From Chromatiaceae bacterium (lineage in GTDB: Bacteria; Pseudomonadota; Gammaproteobacteria; Chromatiales; Chromatiaceae), in contig JAFGTZ010000010.1 in NCBI GenBank assembly GCA_016938795.1, positions 1 to 7,514 of the forward strand: 7,514 nt of DNA. Direction: 5' to 3'. The notes beneath the pieces were generated by a model. It was not told the origin of the DNA and did not search any database. It was given only the letters and a program-made list of their open reading frames with translations. Shown here one piece after another: positions 1-5,970 of this stretch. Each line of letters opens with the position of its first letter. Within the stretch, counting starts at the first letter, position 1. A program made the position numbers and the translations under genes.

Positions 1-2505
1 ATCGGGCGCATGCTGCTCGCCGCCGATGCGCACGCCTGTCTTGCCGAGGTGCTGGTGATCGCCGCCGCGCTGAGCGTGCAGGATCCGCGCGAGCGTCCCA
101 CCGAGCAGCGCCAGGCGGCGGACGAGATGCATGCCACCTTCGCCCATCCCGAGTCGGACTTTCTGACCTTCCTCAACCTCTGGGATTTTTTGGAGCGCGA
201 ACGCCATGCGCTCTCGCGCAACCAGTTCACCAAGCTCTGTCAGCGCCATTTTCTCTCCTGGAACCGGGTGCAGGAGTGGCGCGACATCCACACCCAGTTG
301 CGCGAGCAGTTGCTGGAGATGGGCTTTCGGGAGCGCTGCCAGACGCCAGCGGCCAGCCGTGAGCCGTCAGCCGCGAGCGGCCAGCGGATGGCAGGAAGCC
401 ACACGCCGGAGGCTGGAGGCCAGACGCTCGACGCTGACCGCTTCGAGCGCATCCATCGCGCCCTGCTGAGCGGACTGCTGGTCAACATCGGCTTTCGCGA
501 GGGGGCGCGCGAGTTCGAGGGCGCGCGCGGGGCGCGCTTTCAGATCCATCCCGGCTCGGCGCTCTTCAAGGCGCCGCCCAAGTGGGTGGTGGTGGCCGAG
601 CGCGTCGAGACCACGCGCCACTACGGGCGCATTGCCGCGCGGGTGCAGCCGGGCTGGATCGAGGCGGCCGGGGCGCATCTGCTCCAGCGCAGCTACTCCG
701 AACCGCACTGGCAGGCGAAGGCGGGGCAGGTCGCGGCCTTCGAGCGGGTGACGCTCTTTGGGGTGACGCTGGTGGCGCGCCGGCGGGTGAACTATGGCCC
801 CATCAATCCGGTCGAGGCGCGCGAGATCTTTCTGCGCTTCGCACTCACCGAGGGCGATTTCGAGACCCGCGCGCCCTTCTGGCGTCACAATCGCGAACTC
901 ATCGACTTTGTGCATCATCTGGAGGCCAAGTCGCGCCGGCGCGACATTCTGGTCGATGAGGAGGCGATCCACGCCTTTTACGCCGCGCGCGTGCCAAGCG
1001 GTATCTACTCGACGCCCCAGTTCGAGCGCTGGCTGCGCGAGGCCACGCGCGCCGAGCCGAAGCTGTTGCACATGCGTCTGTCCGACCTCATGCGCACGGA
1101 GGCCGAGGCGGTCACGGCCGAGTCCTTCCCCGATCAGCTTGCGGTGGGGGCGAGCGCGCTGCCGCTGGAGTATCGCTTCGAGCCGGGCGAGTCGGGCGAT
1201 GGCGTCACCCTGGTCACGCCGCTCGAACTGCTCAATCAGGTGAGCGCCGAGCGGCTCGACTGGCTGGTGCCCGGGCTTCTGGGCGAGCGCATCGAGGCCC
1301 TGCTGCGCGGGCTGCCAAAGTCAATCCGCAAGTCCTTCGTGCCTATCCCCGACACGGCCGCGCGTCTCGTGGCGCGTCTCAAGCCCTCCGAGCGCCCGCT
1401 TATTCAGGCGCTTGGCGAGGAACTGCGCGCGCTCACTGGCGTGCAGGTGCCGGAGGATGCCTGGAATCCCGATGCGGTGCCCGAGCATCTGCGCATGAAG
1501 GTGCGGGTGGTGGATGACAGCGGGCGCACCCTGGCGGCGGATACCGATGTGGCGGCGCTGCGCAGGCAGCTTGGCGGCAAGGCGCGCGCGCGTTTTGCCG
1601 AGCAGCGGCCCGAGGCGGGCATTGAGCGCGCGGGGCTGCGCCGCTGGGACTTTGGCGATCTGCCCGAGGAGGTGGAACTGAAGCGTGCGGGCATTCGGCT
1701 GCGCGGCTTCCCGGCGCTGGTCGATCATGGCGAGAGCGTCGCCATCGAGGTGCTCGACACCGCCGAGCGCGCCGCCGAGGCGCATCGGCTGGGGCTGCGC
1801 CGGCTCATTCTGCTGCATCTGGGTGAGGGCGCGCGCGGGCTTCGCAAGGGGCTCGCGGGGCTCGATCGGCTGCGTCTGCAATACGCCAAGGCAGCGCCCG
1901 CGCCCGAGGGCGCCGCGCCCGATCTGGCCGATGAGATCCTGGCCCTGATTCTCGACCGCGCCTTCATCGGGGCGGATGAGCCGCCGCGCACCCAGGCCGA
2001 CTTTGAGCGCGCGCTGCGCGAGGGGCGGGCGCGGCTGGAGGCTACTCGCAGCGAGGTCATGGGGCTCATCGCAACCATCCTTGATCGCTATCAGGCGGTG
2101 CGCAAGCGTCTTGCGGCCATCACCCAGGTACAGTGGATGGCCTCGGTGCTGGACGCGCGCGCCCAGCTCGACGCCCTGGTCTATCGCGGCTGCTTCATGC
2201 GGGCGCCCTGGGCGCGGCTCGGCGCCTATCCGCGCTATCTGCGCGCCCTGGAGCAGCGTCTGGAGCGTCTGCCGCTGGCCGCCGCGCGTGATCGCCAGTG
2301 GCTCGCTGAACTCGCCCCGCTGCAGGAGCGCTGGCGCGAACGTCTCAAGGCCGCCGAGGACGCCGGGCGGCGCGATGAGCGTCTGGAAGAAATCCGCTGG
2401 CTGCTTGAAGAGTTGCGCGTCTCGCTCTTCGCGCAGCAGCTTGGCACCGCGCAGCCGGTCTCGGTCAAGCGCATCGAGGCGCGCTGGCGCGAGCTTGGGC
2501 TTTGA
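1..2505 (+). CDS. hrpA: ATP-dependent RNA helicase HrpA, C-terminal ~830 residues (5' end outside window)
   Basis: This is the C-terminal two thirds of HrpA, a DEAH-box RNA helicase; the E. coli protein has been linked to rescue of stalled ribosomes. The reading frame is open from base 1 (I-G-R before the first ATG at 10), and that I-G-R-M-L-L stretch sits inside the helicase-associated region, so ATG 10 is internal and the DEAH core lies upstream. Counting from the codon at 10, residues 1-70 are the HA2/ratchet part (QDPRERP, then SDFLTFLNLWDFLE), about 143-235 the OB-fold-like part (GALF-type motif PGSALFKAPPKWVVVAE, YSEPHW), and about 265-830 the HrpA-specific DUF3418 region, ending in the typical EIRWLLEELRVSLFAQQLGT. 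An extra segment of about 27 residues (113-139), made by a heptamer repeat, is not present in E. coli HrpA at this point. The family assignment is secure from sequence memory of E. coli HrpA along the whole length. Confidence 0.96.
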   Translation: MGRMLLAADAHACLAEVLVIAAALSVQDPRERPTEQRQAADEMHATFAHPESDFLTFLNLWDFLERERHALSRNQFTKLCQRHFLSWNRVQEWRDIHTQLREQLLEMGFRERCQTPAASREPSAASGQRMAGSHTPEAGGQTLDADRFERIHRALLSGLLVNIGFREGAREFEGARGARFQIHPGSALFKAPPKWVVVAERVETTRHYGRIAARVQPGWIEAAGAHLLQRSYSEPHWQAKAGQVAAFERVTLFGVTLVARRRVNYGPINPVEAREIFLRFALTEGDFETRAPFWRHNRELIDFVHHLEAKSRRRDILVDEEAIHAFYAARVPSGIYSTPQFERWLREATRAEPKLLHMRLSDLMRTEAEAVTAESFPDQLAVGASALPLEYRFEPGESGDGVTLVTPLELLNQVSAERLDWLVPGLLGERIEALLRGLPKSIRKSFVPIPDTAARLVARLKPSERPLIQALGEELRALTGVQVPEDAWNPDAVPEHLRMKVRVVDDSGRTLAADTDVAALRRQLGGKARARFAEQRPEAGIERAGLRRWDFGDLPEEVELKRAGIRLRGFPALVDHGESVAIEVLDTAERAAEAHRLGLRRLILLHLGEGARGLRKGLAGLDRLRLQYAKAAPAPEGAAPDLADEILALILDRAFIGADEPPRTQADFERALREGRARLEATRSEVMGLIATILDRYQAVRKRLAAITQVQWMASVLDARAQLDALVYRGCFMRAPWARLGAYPRYLRALEQRLERLPLAAARDRQWLAELAPLQERWRERLKAAEDAGRRDERLEEIRWLLEELRVSLFAQQLGTAQPVSVKRIEARWRELGL
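338..427 (+). repeat. 9-bp direct repeats bracketing the extra segment of hrpA
   Basis: The nonamer gccagacgc occurs at 338-346 and again at 419-427, exactly 81 bp (27 codons) apart. Removing one repeat plus the intervening DNA would join MGFRERCQT to LDADRFERIH, giving a linker close in length to that of E. coli HrpA. This matches either a 9-bp target duplication around an inserted repeat element or a slippage/recombination product. The repeats are seen directly; the origin is inferred. Confidence 0.55.
348..431 (+). repeat. Heptanucleotide repeat array inside hrpA
   Basis: Twelve consecutive 7-bp units run without a phase slip, each with GC at unit positions 2-3. The first six are close variants of AGCSGNN (for example agcggcc, agccgtg, agccgtc, agccgcg). 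The next six are looser RGCNNGA-like units (ggcagga, ggctgga, ggccaga). The 10-mer agcggccagc recurs exactly at 348-357 and 376-385, four units apart. Weak fits continue to 452. Because 7 and 3 share no factor, three DNA units give seven codons, and the peptide is itself 7-periodic: PAASREP, SAASGQR, MAGSHTP, EAGGQTL, with Ala at the second position of each. The array is translated and keeps the helicase frame open. Confidence 0.8.
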
Positions 2506-2583
2506 AAGGCGCTGGACTAGACTGGACTGCGAGCGCAATGCTGCGCTTGAGTCTGACATCCAAATCCATGTGGGAGACAATCC
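2506..2583 (+). other. 78-bp gap between hrpA and hupE
   Basis: No gene, strong hairpin with T-tract, or clear sigma-70 promoter is visible. It contains a short near-tandem repeat (ctggact at two nearby places, about 2513-2528) and the hupE ribosome binding site GGGAGA at 2572-2577, six bases before the ATG. hupE could be read through from hrpA or use a promoter I cannot recognise. Confidence 0.5.
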
Positions 2584-3162
2584 ATGCGCCGCTTGAATCG
2601 ATTGCTTTTGATCGGAGCCTGCGTCTTTCCAACCCTGGCCTTCGCCCATGGTGCGCACGGAGAGACCGGGGGATTCATGCACGGGTTGCTGCATCCGGTG
2701 GGCGGGCTTGATCATCTCCTGGCGATGCTGGCAGTGGGGCTTTGGGCCGCGCAGATGGGTGGGCGCGCGCTCTGGATGGTGCCGGGAACCTTTGTGGCCG
2801 TCATGGTGCTGGGCGGTTTTCTGGGCTTTTCGGGCCTGCCGCTGCCCGCCATCGAGCAGGGCATTGGCGCTTCCGTGCTGGTTCTGGGTGTACTCATTGC
2901 GGCTGCCTTGCCCCTGCCGCTGGTCTTGAGCGCGGCTCTGGTGGGGCTGTTTGCCGTTTTCCACGGCTATGCCCATGGCGCCGAGATGCCCGCCACACTG
3001 GGCGCGGGCGCCTATGTGCTGGGTTTTGCGCTGGCCACGGCGGCGCTGCATCTGCTCGGCATGGGGCTGGGCCAGCTGCTTCATGTCCTGAAGCGGCCCG
3101 AGATGGCGCGTGTGGCGGGCGGGGCCGTGGTGCTTGGCGGGCTCTATCTGGCGGTCGTATGA
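2584..3162 (+). CDS. hupE: HupE/UreJ family nickel/cobalt permease
   Basis: A 192-residue inner-membrane protein of the HupE/UreJ family, whose members bring in nickel (or cobalt), usually for hydrogenase or urease maturation. Residues 1-21 look like a cleavable signal peptide ending AFA, leaving a mature N-terminus HGAHGE that could bind metal. The family signature HPVGGLDH is at 37-44 and leads into the first mature membrane helix; a second histidine-rich motif, FHGYAHGAEMP, is at 126-136. About six hydrophobic segments fill the rest. Length is normal for the family. The start is fixed by GGGAGA at 2572-2577 with good spacing and by the signal peptide. The stop overlaps the start of kdsB (ATGA). 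No hydrogenase or urease gene is in the window, so the metal and its user cannot be told from context. Confidence 0.93.
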   Translation: MRRLNRLLLIGACVFPTLAFAHGAHGETGGFMHGLLHPVGGLDHLLAMLAVGLWAAQMGGRALWMVPGTFVAVMVLGGFLGFSGLPLPAIEQGIGASVLVLGVLIAAALPLPLVLSAALVGLFAVFHGYAHGAEMPATLGAGAYVLGFALATAALHLLGMGLGQLLHVLKRPEMARVAGGAVVLGGLYLAVV

Positions 3163-3929
3163 GTCAGACAGTCTCCTTCAAGGTGGTGATTCCCGCGCGC
3201 TACGGCTCCAGCCGTCTGCCCGCGAAGCCGCTGCTGGAACTCGACGGCCAGCCCATGATCCGGCATGTGATTGCGCGCGCCGAGGAGAGCGGGGCAGACG
3301 AGATCGTTCTGGCGACGGACGATGCGCGTATCGCCGAGGCCAGCGCGGGTACGCGGGCGTGTGCTGTGCTGACCTCGGCCCATCACGCCAGCGGCAGCGA
3401 GCGCATTGCCGAGGTGGTCGAGCGCCTGGGCTGGCCGCCCGAGACCATTGTGGTCAATCTTCAGGGCGACGAGCCGGCCATGCCGGGCATGCTGCTCGCC
3501 GAGGTGGCGGGCAATCTGGCGCGCGCGGGCGAGGCGGCGCCCATGGCAACCCTGGCCGCGCCCATCACCGAGGCGGCCATGCTCTTCGATCCGCATCTGG
3601 TCAAGGTGGTGACCGATGCACAGGGCTTTGCGCTGTATTTCTCGCGCGCACCCATTCCCTGGCATCGGGATGCCTTTGCGCAGTCCGCTTCAGAGCTGCC
3701 AGGCGGGACGCCCTGTCTGCGTCACATCGGGCTCTATGCCTATCGGGCGGGCTTTCTCGCGCGCTATGTCAGCTGGCCCGCCGCGCCGCTGGAGCGCATC
3801 GAGTCGCTCGAACAGTTGCGCGTACTCTGGCATGGGGAGCGTATTCATGTGGGGCTGGCCTCGGTGGAGCCGGGACATGGCATCGACACCCCCGAGGATC
3901 TGGAGCGGGCGCGCAGGCATTCTCGCTAG
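3159..3929 (+). CDS. kdsB: 3-deoxy-manno-octulosonate cytidylyltransferase (CMP-Kdo synthetase)
   Basis: A cytosolic enzyme that activates Kdo with CTP to CMP-Kdo and pyrophosphate, the donor for the lipopolysaccharide inner core. The 256-residue protein shows the nucleotidyltransferase signature at the N-terminus (IPARYGSSRLPAKPL, 11-25), ATDD at 52-55, LQGDEP at 101-106 with the Mg-binding Asp104, FSRAPIPW at 161-168, RHIGLYAYR at 188-196 and GHGIDTPEDLE at 239-249 with the second metal Asp243. The start ATG at 3159 overlaps the hupE stop (ATGA) and lacks a strong ribosome binding site, so translation is probably coupled to hupE. An ORF in this frame is open farther upstream inside hupE, but homology begins at about residue 7. 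The last six residues (ARRHSR) and the TAG lie in one arm of the downstream inverted repeat. Confidence 0.97.
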   Translation: MSQTVSFKVVIPARYGSSRLPAKPLLELDGQPMIRHVIARAEESGADEIVLATDDARIAEASAGTRACAVLTSAHHASGSERIAEVVERLGWPPETIVVNLQGDEPAMPGMLLAEVAGNLARAGEAAPMATLAAPITEAAMLFDPHLVKVVTDAQGFALYFSRAPIPWHRDAFAQSASELPGGTPCLRHIGLYAYRAGFLARYVSWPAAPLERIESLEQLRVLWHGERIHVGLASVEPGHGIDTPEDLERARRHSR

Positions 3930-3933
3930 GTTC

Positions 3934-3958
3934 GGCCTCAGCCGCAACGGCTTAGGTC
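3934..3958. terminator. Possible bidirectional terminator hairpin between convergent genes
   Basis: ggcctcagccg at 3934-3944 and cggcttaggtc at 3948-3958 form an 11-position stem around a CAA loop, with one mismatch and one G-T pair. It begins five bases after the kdsB stop and lies between two convergent genes, which suits a terminator for both. No T-tract follows on either strand, so it is not a canonical intrinsic terminator. Confidence 0.4.
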
Positions 3959-3959
3959 A

Positions 3960-4021
3960 GCGGGGACGCGGCTGAAGCCGCACCCGCGCGAGAGCATGCC
4001 TGCGCCAGGCGGGGACGCGGC
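3960..4021 (+). repeat. 13-bp exact direct repeat, two copies 49 bp apart
   Basis: gcggggacgcggc occurs at 3960-3972 and at 4009-4021. The second copy ends on the base next to the stop codon of the minus-strand gene (4022-4024). Together with the inverted repeats, this shows the whole intergenic stretch is built from repeated modules rather than unique sequence. Confidence 0.7.
3968..3981. repeat. Small perfect hairpin inside the kdsB-downstream repeat
   Basis: gcggc and gccgc form a 5-bp perfect stem closed by a TGAA loop. It is the second of two hairpins nested between the outer arms at 3911-3926 and 3988-4005. A third short inverted repeat (gcctg / caggc, 3998-4010) overlaps the right outer arm and could compete with it. 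Confidence 0.5.
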
Positions 4022-4222
4022 CTAGAAGGCTGTGCCGGGCTGCTTGCCGAGCTTCTTGAGGATGATGGCGAGCGGGCAAAAGCCGGTGAAGGCCGATTGC
4101 AGCAGATTCGCGCCCACGAAGGCGGTGAGCCAGAGGAAGTTGAGATTGATGGTCACGGCAAGAATGACCGAGAGCAATACAACAGTGCCGGCGAAGGCAA
4201 GCACGATACGTTCGATAGACAT
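4022..4222 (-). CDS. DUF2892 / YgaP-type small transmembrane protein
   Basis: A 66-residue membrane protein matching the DUF2892 (YgaP transmembrane domain) family, which occurs alone or fused to rhodanese domains; in E. coli YgaP the domain anchors a rhodanese. The molecular role of stand-alone copies is unknown. It begins MSIERIVLAFAG, with one hydrophobic helix at about 5-24 and a second at about 27-55 containing FLWLTAFVGANLLQSAFTG followed by FCPLAIILKKLG. The start at 4222 is chosen over an upstream ATG at 4261 because family members start at this MxIER point and an AGGGAGA site lies 8 bases before it. It stands alone on the minus strand, convergent with kdsB and divergent from the kinase-like gene, with its stop touching the repeat element. 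Confidence 0.9.
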   Translation of the reverse strand: MSIERIVLAFAGTVVLLSVILAVTINLNFLWLTAFVGANLLQSAFTGFCPLAIILKKLGKQPGTAF

Positions 4223-4230
4223 ACGGAAGG

Positions 4231-4237
4231 TCTCCCT
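4231..4237 (-). promoter_or_regulatory. Ribosome binding site that sets the DUF2892 start
   Basis: Read on the minus strand this is AGGGAGA, 8 bases before the ATG at 4222-4220. It supports the 66-residue form rather than the 13-residue longer form starting at 4261. Confidence 0.7.
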
Positions 4238-4303
4238 GATTCGGCGCGCTGTGAGGAGCATCGCGCTTCTGGTGTGAAAAGCACCGAAGTATCCGACAAG
4301 GCA

Positions 4304-4309
4304 TATACT
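4304..4309 (+). promoter_or_regulatory. Candidate -10 box in the divergent intergenic region
   Basis: TATACT stands in the only AT-richer patch of the 173-bp divergent region (4223-4395), about 87 bases before the kinase-like gene. No convincing -35 box is found 16-18 bases upstream, so the call rests on the -10 match and position alone. A small inverted repeat (ggtgt / gcacc, 4271-4285) lies just upstream and might be an operator. The patch could equally serve the minus-strand gene, for which I found no better promoter. Confidence 0.3.
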
Positions 4310-4335
4310 GCATTCAAGAGTCGCACCCGCGAGGA

Positions 4336-4373
4336 CGCCCGCGACGCAGTTGCGCAGGACGGTCTTGCGGGCG
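4336..4373 (+). other. Inverted repeat in the leader of the kinase-like gene
   Basis: cgcccgc (4336-4342) and gcgggcg (4367-4373) are perfect inverted repeats. A further GAC/GTC pairing is possible inside, across a 2-base bulge. The hairpin would end 10 bases before the ribosome binding site (AGGAGAG, 4384-4390), so it may affect the leader or mRNA stability. It could also be a chance product of high GC. Confidence 0.3.
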
Positions 4374-4395
4374 CCATGCCGCCAGGAGAGCCCTC

Positions 4396-5970
4396 ATGGA
4401 TGCCTCTGACTTTGAGTCCCTGATCGAGGGTCTGCGCAGACCGCGCGCCTATCCGCACGCGGTAGGCCGGGTCGAGCATATCGAGACCCATATCTCGCAT
4501 GTCTTTCTCGCCGGTCCCTACGCTTACAAGCTGAAAAAACCGATCGATCTGGGCTTCCTCGATTTTTCCACCCTGGAGCGGCGTCACCGCTTCTGCGAGG
4601 AGGAGCTGCGTCTTAACCAACGGCTCGCGCCCGAGCTTTATCTAGATGTCATGCCTATCACTGGGTCGCCCGAGGAGCCGCAGCTTGGCGGCGCGGGCGA
4701 GGCGCTCGAATGGGCGGTGCGCATGCGCCGCTTCCCGCAGTCGGCGCTGCTCGCGCGCCAGCACCTGACCCCCGAGCTGATCGACCGTCTGGCCGAGCAG
4801 GTGGCCGATTTTCATGGCCGCATCCCCATTGCCGCGCCTGATTCACCCTATGGCAGCGCCGATGCGGTGCTGGCGCCCATGCTGGAGAATCTGACCCAGA
4901 TCCGCACCTGCCTGGGCGATACGGCGACGCCTGAGCGTCTGGCGCGCATCGAGACCTGGACGCGCGCGCGCTGGGCCGACTCCCTGGCGCTCATCGAGCA
5001 GCGCCGGTGCCGGGGTGCGGTGCGCGAGTGCCACGGCGATATGCACCGGGGCAACATCGCCCTGGTCGATGGGCGGTTGCAGATCTTCGATGCCATCGAG
5101 TTCAATCCGGCGCTGCGCTGGATCGACACCGCAAGCGAAATCGCCTTTCTGATCATGGATCTGGAACAGGCCGGCGACTGGGCGCTCGCGCGGCGCTTTC
5201 TCAACCGCTATCTGGAGCGGCGCGGCGATTATGAGGCGCTGCGTCTGCTCGACTTCTACAAGGTGTATCGCGCCATGGTGCGCGCCAAGGTGCTGGCCAT
5301 CCGGCTGGGGCAGGCGGACTGCACCCCCGAGGAAGCCGAGGCTGATTGGCTTCAGTATCAGCATTATCTGAGCCTCGCCGAGTCCTACACTCAGCGGCGC
5401 CAGCCGCGCCTCATGATCGCTTGCGGGCTCTCGGGGTCGGGCAAGAGTCGGCTGGCCGCCCAGTTGCGCGAGGCCCTGCCGTTGGTGCATCTGCGCTCCG
5501 ACATCGAGCGCAAGCGTCTGTTCGGTCTGCACGAGAAGGCGCGCACCCTGACGCATCTGGATGCCGGCATCTATTTTCCCTCGGCCACTGATTGGACCTA
5601 TAACCGTCTCTATCGCCTGGCCGATGCCATCCTCGCGAGCGGGCACGATGTGCTGGTCGATGCCACCTTTACCTCGCGCGCGCGCCGCTGCGCCTTTGCC
5701 GGGTTGGCGCACCGGCATGGCGCGGGCTTTGTCATCCTGGCGCTGGAGGCGCCCGCGAACGTGCTGCGCCAGCGCATTGAACGGCGCCTGGCGCGGGGCG
5801 AGGATGCCTCGGAGGCCAATCTGGAGGTGCTCGAACATCAGATTCGCCGCCACGAGCCGCTGACCGAGACCGAGCGCGCTTCTGCCATCCTGATCGACAG
5901 CTCGCACGCCCCGGCGCTGGAGACGGTGGTGCAACGCATCGAGCTTGTCCTCGACGCGCGCCCTGTCTAA
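4396..5970 (+). CDS. Two-domain protein: APH/kinase-like N-terminus fused to P-loop (AAA-type) ATPase
   Basis: A 524-residue cytosolic protein of a widespread family annotated as 'aminoglycoside phosphotransferase/ATP-binding protein' (COG2187 plus COG0645); the physiological substrate is not known and antibiotic resistance should not be assumed. The N-terminal half is kinase-like: YAYKLKKP at 43-49 supplies a candidate ATP-contacting lysine, CHGDMHRGN at 212-220 is the Brenner/catalytic loop, and IFDAIEFN at 230-237 carries the metal-binding Asp232. The C-terminal half is a small P-loop kinase fold: Walker A GLSGSGKS at 344-351, RSDIERKRLFG at 367-377, VDATFTSRARR at 421-431, and an arginine-rich lid around 459-470. 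The start has AGGAGAG 5 bases upstream. It is divergent from the DUF2892 gene and its stop overlaps that of the convergent transporter gene. Confidence 0.92.
   Translation: MDASDFESLIEGLRRPRAYPHAVGRVEHIETHISHVFLAGPYAYKLKKPIDLGFLDFSTLERRHRFCEEELRLNQRLAPELYLDVMPITGSPEEPQLGGAGEALEWAVRMRRFPQSALLARQHLTPELIDRLAEQVADFHGRIPIAAPDSPYGSADAVLAPMLENLTQIRTCLGDTATPERLARIETWTRARWADSLALIEQRRCRGAVRECHGDMHRGNIALVDGRLQIFDAIEFNPALRWIDTASEIAFLIMDLEQAGDWALARRFLNRYLERRGDYEALRLLDFYKVYRAMVRAKVLAIRLGQADCTPEEAEADWLQYQHYLSLAESYTQRRQPRLMIACGLSGSGKSRLAAQLREALPLVHLRSDIERKRLFGLHEKARTLTHLDAGIYFPSATDWTYNRLYRLADAILASGHDVLVDATFTSRARRCAFAGLAHRHGAGFVILALEAPANVLRQRIERRLARGEDASEANLEVLEHQIRRHEPLTETERASAILIDSSHAPALETVVQRIELVLDARPV

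Larger units (their letters stand above)
3911..4005. repeat. Imperfect long inverted repeat spanning the kdsB stop codon
   Basis: The left arm at 3911-3926 (gcgcaggcattctcgc) pairs with the right arm at 3988-4005 (gcgagagcatgcctgcgc): 16 base pairs broken only by a 2-base bulge at 3994-3995. The 61 bp between the arms hold two further hairpins (3934-3958 and 3968-3981), giving a branched fold. The left arm encodes the final residues of KdsB. The layout resembles a mobile-repeat family (REP/MITE-like) more than a simple terminator, but copies elsewhere in the genome cannot be seen from here. Confidence 0.6.

Noticed and set aside
346..387. CRISPR-like array in the hrpA repeat
   Set aside because: Units are 7 bp with no spacers and lie within a coding frame, so this is a short tandem repeat, not a CRISPR array.
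367..1071. Minus-strand 234-codon frame inside hrpA
   Set aside because: Antisense to conserved HrpA sequence, with no ribosome site or recognisable motif.
1321..3084. Long minus-strand open frame (587 codons) opposite hrpA and hupE
   Set aside because: It is antisense to two well-supported genes, spans the gap between them, and its translation is rich in Q, R, G, H and P with no recognisable family motif. Long antisense frames are expected in GC-rich DNA.
4223..4261. 13-residue N-terminal extension of the DUF2892 protein
   Set aside because: The extension (MLLTARRIRETFR) is not found in the family, and a good ribosome binding site sits inside it ahead of the MSIER start.
4396..5970. Aminoglycoside resistance gene
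   Set aside because: Only the kinase fold motifs are shared; the fusion to a P-loop domain marks a separate chromosomal family, and no mobile element or resistance context is present.
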